The position numbers and the translations under genes were made by a program. Below are positions 60,501 to 64,000 of a DNA stretch of 64,000 bases, in pieces. The stretch is from assembly GCA_963978905.1 (NCBI GenBank), contig OZ022260.1, positions 43,111,551 to 43,175,550 of the forward strand, read 5' to 3'. Source of the DNA: Trichostrongylus colubriformis. Taxonomy: Eukaryota > Nematoda > Chromadorea > Rhabditida > Trichostrongylidae. Position 1 is the first letter of the stretch; every line of letters starts with the position of its first letter. The notes beneath the pieces are model-generated. The model was given only the letters and a program-made list of their open reading frames with translations. It did not search any database and had not been told where the DNA came from.

Positions 60501-62086
60501 TAGCCGTTCTCTTCAATTAAGTGGAGCTCTCGTAATTGGTCCAGATTCGCCTGGAGCATTAATTGTTTCCACGAAAATGTTCACTTTTTTTCAGTTTTCA
60601 TAGGTCCCTTCTGGTTTTCTTATGAGTGTGGGATAAAACTTGATTTCGAAATCGCTCATTCCCGGTTTTCTCTTCTGAACGGAAGCAGTACGCTAGACTA
60701 CCATTGATGCTGTTTACAGCCACTTCATTTCATTCACTTCGGTCATTCTTTTAATTATTTTATATTCCTTACTTCTGGAACAGCGATGGAGTAGTATAGA
60801 GACATCGTTAATGGTACTGAGAGAATTAAAATGCTAGAATAGCTTCTGATGACCCAGATGAGCTCCGAGCTATGGAGGGTGGGATAAGGATCACGATTGT
60901 GTGGTTCAGCTAACCGCCTCGTCTGCATCACCTTTTTCGAAATGCAAGGGGCGCGAAAGCGCTCGTTGGAGAGGAGGTGCTACTTCACGAGTTGTTAGTT
61001 GTCTTTCCTTTCTTTATCTACTGTTGCACCATTGAGCACCTCTACTTTCATATTCCACAATCAATCAAAATTACTCCGTCCAATGATGCTGACTTCGATT
61101 CGGTAATGAATGTGAAACATCCACGGAATTCTAGGGAAGGTGCAGGCGCGTTCACAAAATAAATCCCAATTTCAAAGCGTTGGTCTAGATCAACTAACAT
61201 GTTACAGATAGACAGCAGTTGCTCTTCCTAAGTATAGGCTTCCTTCAGGATTCCATTAGGTTTTTGATTTACTAGGAGAATTTTACAATACTGCAAAAAA
61301 CCTTTTGGGTGACTTCATTTCTCGAGTTCCAGTTTGTTTGACTCGCAAAGGGGGTAGTTAAAATGTCAACCCTGCAAGGGGAGAAAATATTGCTTTGGAT
61401 GGAACAATTTTGCCTCGCTCTCAGACCTAACGAAAAGGGAATGAGTTGTTCAAATTTTGGATTGATCGAAGCCTTCTAATTATTATAAATCAGGCGAACT
61501 ATGAACGGCAGTACTTGTAGGGGATATCTGTTAGTATTGGTCGCCGCATTTTTCACACGACATGCGTCTTCCAGAATTTAGATGAGTTGTAGGCTGAAGC
61601 CCTCACTCGTCCGCCACATTCAGGTCCAGCATTGACTAAACCCTACTTTACCAAACTCCAAACAATTTCTTCAATAGCAGAGTGTTCAGGGAGCATGATG
61701 TGTCGCAGCCAACTTTACTCGATTTCTCAATTCTTTTTAGGTGACCAAGGCGGTGGCTCAAGTACTGCTGAGTTTCGTTCTTTTCTCTTTTAGCATTATT
61801 CTGCTCGTTTTGCACCAAAGAGATTGCCTTATGTGATGGCCCGTCTAGTGGCGTAATGAGATAGATGAATAAACGAATTTCTCACAAAGTAAATAATTGA
61901 ACTTTTATCGAAAGGGGATGAGCAAGTATGCGTCATGTTTGAAAGTAGAGCGAATGGCGTGGTGCTTATTGTATGGGAAAAGGCGCAGTCTAAGCCAAGT
62001 TATGGCCACTCGAAGGTAAAGTTGCGGTGAAGTTGCGAAAACCGGTTAATATCTTACTTACGACCTAATACATTCTGTTGTCGTAG
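57514..62086. other. gene-poor stretch
   Basis: No gene was established. Unassigned open frames: 57831-58160 (-), 58480-58710 (+), 59412-59654 (+), 59542-60063 (-), 59933-60211 (+). The 60.90-61.06 kb segment resembles the right part of family G ('ccattgagcacctctacttt'). No paired splice sites supporting an exon chain were seen. Confidence 0.4.
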
Positions 62087-62306
62087 CGGGATATGTACCC
62101 TTATGTCAGGATTTCGCACGACGAGGAGCTAAGCGCGTCGCGGTAGTTGGGTGTTAGAACGATTACACGCTGATGCTAGGGACGCGATACGCAGGTGACT
62201 TGTAATCGCTTCGAGACCCAACGACGTGGCACCTTTAGCTCGTCCGCATTGCTTCACTTGCGACATGCCGCAGTGGGAAATCCTAGCATAAGGGTACCCA
62301 CCCGTC
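62087..62306. repeat. palindromic repeat family H, copy 2
   Basis: 'tacccttatgtcaggatttc' pairs with 'gaaatcctagcataagggta', and 'gaacgattacacgctg' pairs with 'cttgtaatcgcttc'. Collinear with 24.86 kb. Confidence 0.88.
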
Positions 62307-63232
62307 GTTAGCACAATCATTTCCATAATTAATCGTTTTAGCAGCTCATACCCTCCAACTTGGGCGACGTACCCAATTGATTCTCTTCTCCTCCTCCGGC
62401 AATTCGGTTACTCCTCGCCGAAGCGAGGAGAGCAGAGAGTTACGAGAAATGCACTAGTGGCACAAATGTTATTTCCTGCTCAGCCGGTCGTTTAGAATGA
62501 GAGCAGACTCTCTTTCCCTGATTTCTTCTAGCTCCTCGTATCGCCTTATTTGAATTGCGCGATGATCAACGGATTTAGGATTTTCTTCAACATTTTTCAA
62601 TGAAAAGAATTCAGTTCCAATGGGGTTAGCACATTGATCAGTTAGACGGGATCGTTGCCAAGCAGAAATTTTTGTTTTCCACCCAAAACTATAATTATGT
62701 TGCCGGCTCGCTTGCGTAACGCGTACATACATATAAGTGGATTGAAGCTGTCAATGACTGATGAAGTGTTTACCAGTTATTTTCGGGGTGGTTGGCCTTA
62801 TGTAAGAATTCAAGACCTTTTCACGGAAAACCCCATGATTTTAATGTCTATCATCACAACTCTATTAGATACAGAAATGAAAGAAACACAAAGCACAATC
62901 GATCTGTACTCAATGTGGGGCCATCTTTTTCGTATGATGTAAAGGTATATAGCGGTCATTTTTCGGGCCATTTTAAAGTGAACTTTGTTTTTAAAGTGAA
63001 GCTCATGTTTTATATGTTGTGTTTAAGTGTTTTATAATGCTAGTCTTTCTTGTTTGTTCCTTCTGATTCTTCTCGAAATTGTCCAAAATAGTTTGTTGTA
63101 TTTGGAACTTGCTCTGTGTGACGTGAATGTTCGGGTAGATCAAGCAGATAATATAAGCTTCTCAATTTATCCCATATGACTTCTATTAATATCCCGGATT
63201 CTAGTGCTGCTACAGGCCACTCCTTCCCGACG
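62307..63232. other. no confident gene
   Basis: Opposed open frames at 62469-62732 (-) and 62655-63037 (+). The + frame around 62.83-62.93 kb (YHHNSIRYRNERNTKHNRS) recalls the degenerate C-terminal tail of a retroelement, but this is uncertain. Confidence 0.3.
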
Positions 63233-63481
63233 CCGGGGTGTGTATCCTTATGTCAGGATTTCACACGACGACGAGCGGCATGCGACGCAGTGAGTACGAG
63301 CTGTGTATATGCGCGTCGCGGTAGTTGCGTCTTAGAACGATTACACGGTAATACTGGGGGCGCGATACGCAGTTGACTGTAGTCGCTTCGGAACCTAGCA
63401 TGATGACGCCTCAGCTCGTCCACATTGCTTCGCTTGCGACATGCCGCGGTGCGAAATCCTGCATGAGGGTACACACCCAGA
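63233..63481. repeat. palindromic repeat family H, copy 3
   Basis: 'gtgtgtatccttatgtcagg' pairs with 'cctgcatgagggtacacacc', and inner words are shared with copies 1 and 2. Confidence 0.88.
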
Positions 63482-63799
63482 CTGCCGTACTACTATGGTA
63501 CTACTGTGGCCTTTTACTTTGATATGACTTGACGTTATTACTTGAGAGATCAGTATACATGTCTCTCGCAGTTGTGGCAAAATCTTGTGACCCCCACTTT
63601 TTACCGTATGTGGCGGAGGCATCATAACCAGTTGATGTAGGTTTTTGTTGAAGGTTATGTGCGACTGTTCGGAATCAGCGTATAGTGGACTAAACTAGAG
63701 TATGCATTGCCTTCGGGATCATTTAGTTTTCGAATTGCATTCGTTGTTTCTTTCTAGCTGCCTCTGGTCCAGGCAACCATTCACCTAACGCTTATGCAT

Positions 63800-64000
63800 T
63801 CGAATTATTATTGGGTTGAGGAAGATGTCCTCTCAATTTTTTTCTTCACTGCCTTGTTCCCTTCATCTTTCGACGAAGCTTATATACGTTTTCGTTAGAG
63901 CTTTTTCTGCTCCACAACACGCTACTATCTGCTTTTTGATTCCTTCGATTGCATAATATTTATGAGATTTGGAAATGAAGTAAGCAGAAGGGAAAAATTC
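63800..64000 (+). mobile_element. fold-back element family L, copy 3, cut by the window edge
   Basis: Starts near ttgggttgaggaagatgtcc, then has 'tttcgacgaagcttatatac', 'gagctttttctgctccacaa' and 'tgagatttggaaatgaagta' as in the left arm at 46.9 kb. Confidence 0.75.

Overview
The window looks like nuclear DNA of a clade V nematode, probably a strongylid (hookworm-like) species. The anchor is a 23-exon SIN3 co-repressor gene, sin-3, whose exons are joined by many short introns of about 50 to 100 bp plus a few long repeat-filled ones. The rest is gene-poor, intermediate-GC DNA packed with degenerate DNA transposons, palindromic MITEs and large fold-back elements. The species assignment is inference from protein similarity and gene architecture; no database search was possible.

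Region by region: 1-8308 is the 3' part of sin-3 on the + strand, entering in the middle of the protein (end of PAH2) and reading through PAH3, the HDAC-interacting domain and the SIN3 C-terminal domain to a TAG stop. Intron 3802-5941 carries a 268-bp tandem array, and one intron uses a GC donor. At 8640-9110 lies a truncated mariner transposase relic. At 9439-10890, minus strand, I assembled a small four-exon gene (140 aa) with consistent splice phases. It faces sin-3 tail to tail and is the only other gene I trust.

From about 11.1 kb to the end the window is mostly mobile DNA. It holds five long fold-back elements or families (11.1-12.5, 12.7-13.4, 14.6-16.4, 21.7-22.7, and a family at 28.5, 46.9 and 63.8 kb). 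A Tc1-like element (19.9-21.6 kb) carries a nested MITE, and a mariner of exactly 1285 bp with TA flanks (50.2-51.5 kb) has four premature stops. There is a dead non-LTR reverse transcriptase on the minus strand (33.3-34.8 kb) and a candidate tRNA-derived SINE family with four + strand copies. At least six recurrent MITE families are present, several ending at TTAA, along with palindromes that include a tRNA 3'-half hairpin.

Weaker gene candidates are a possible first exon at 55237-55352, possible exons at 42502-42675, 43049-43122, 43420-43554 and 44842-44924, and a few protein-like ORFs. No rRNA, intact tRNA, CRISPR or bacterial-type operon was seen. Functionally, sin-3 is a chromatin regulator scaffold; nothing else in the window is obviously in its pathway.
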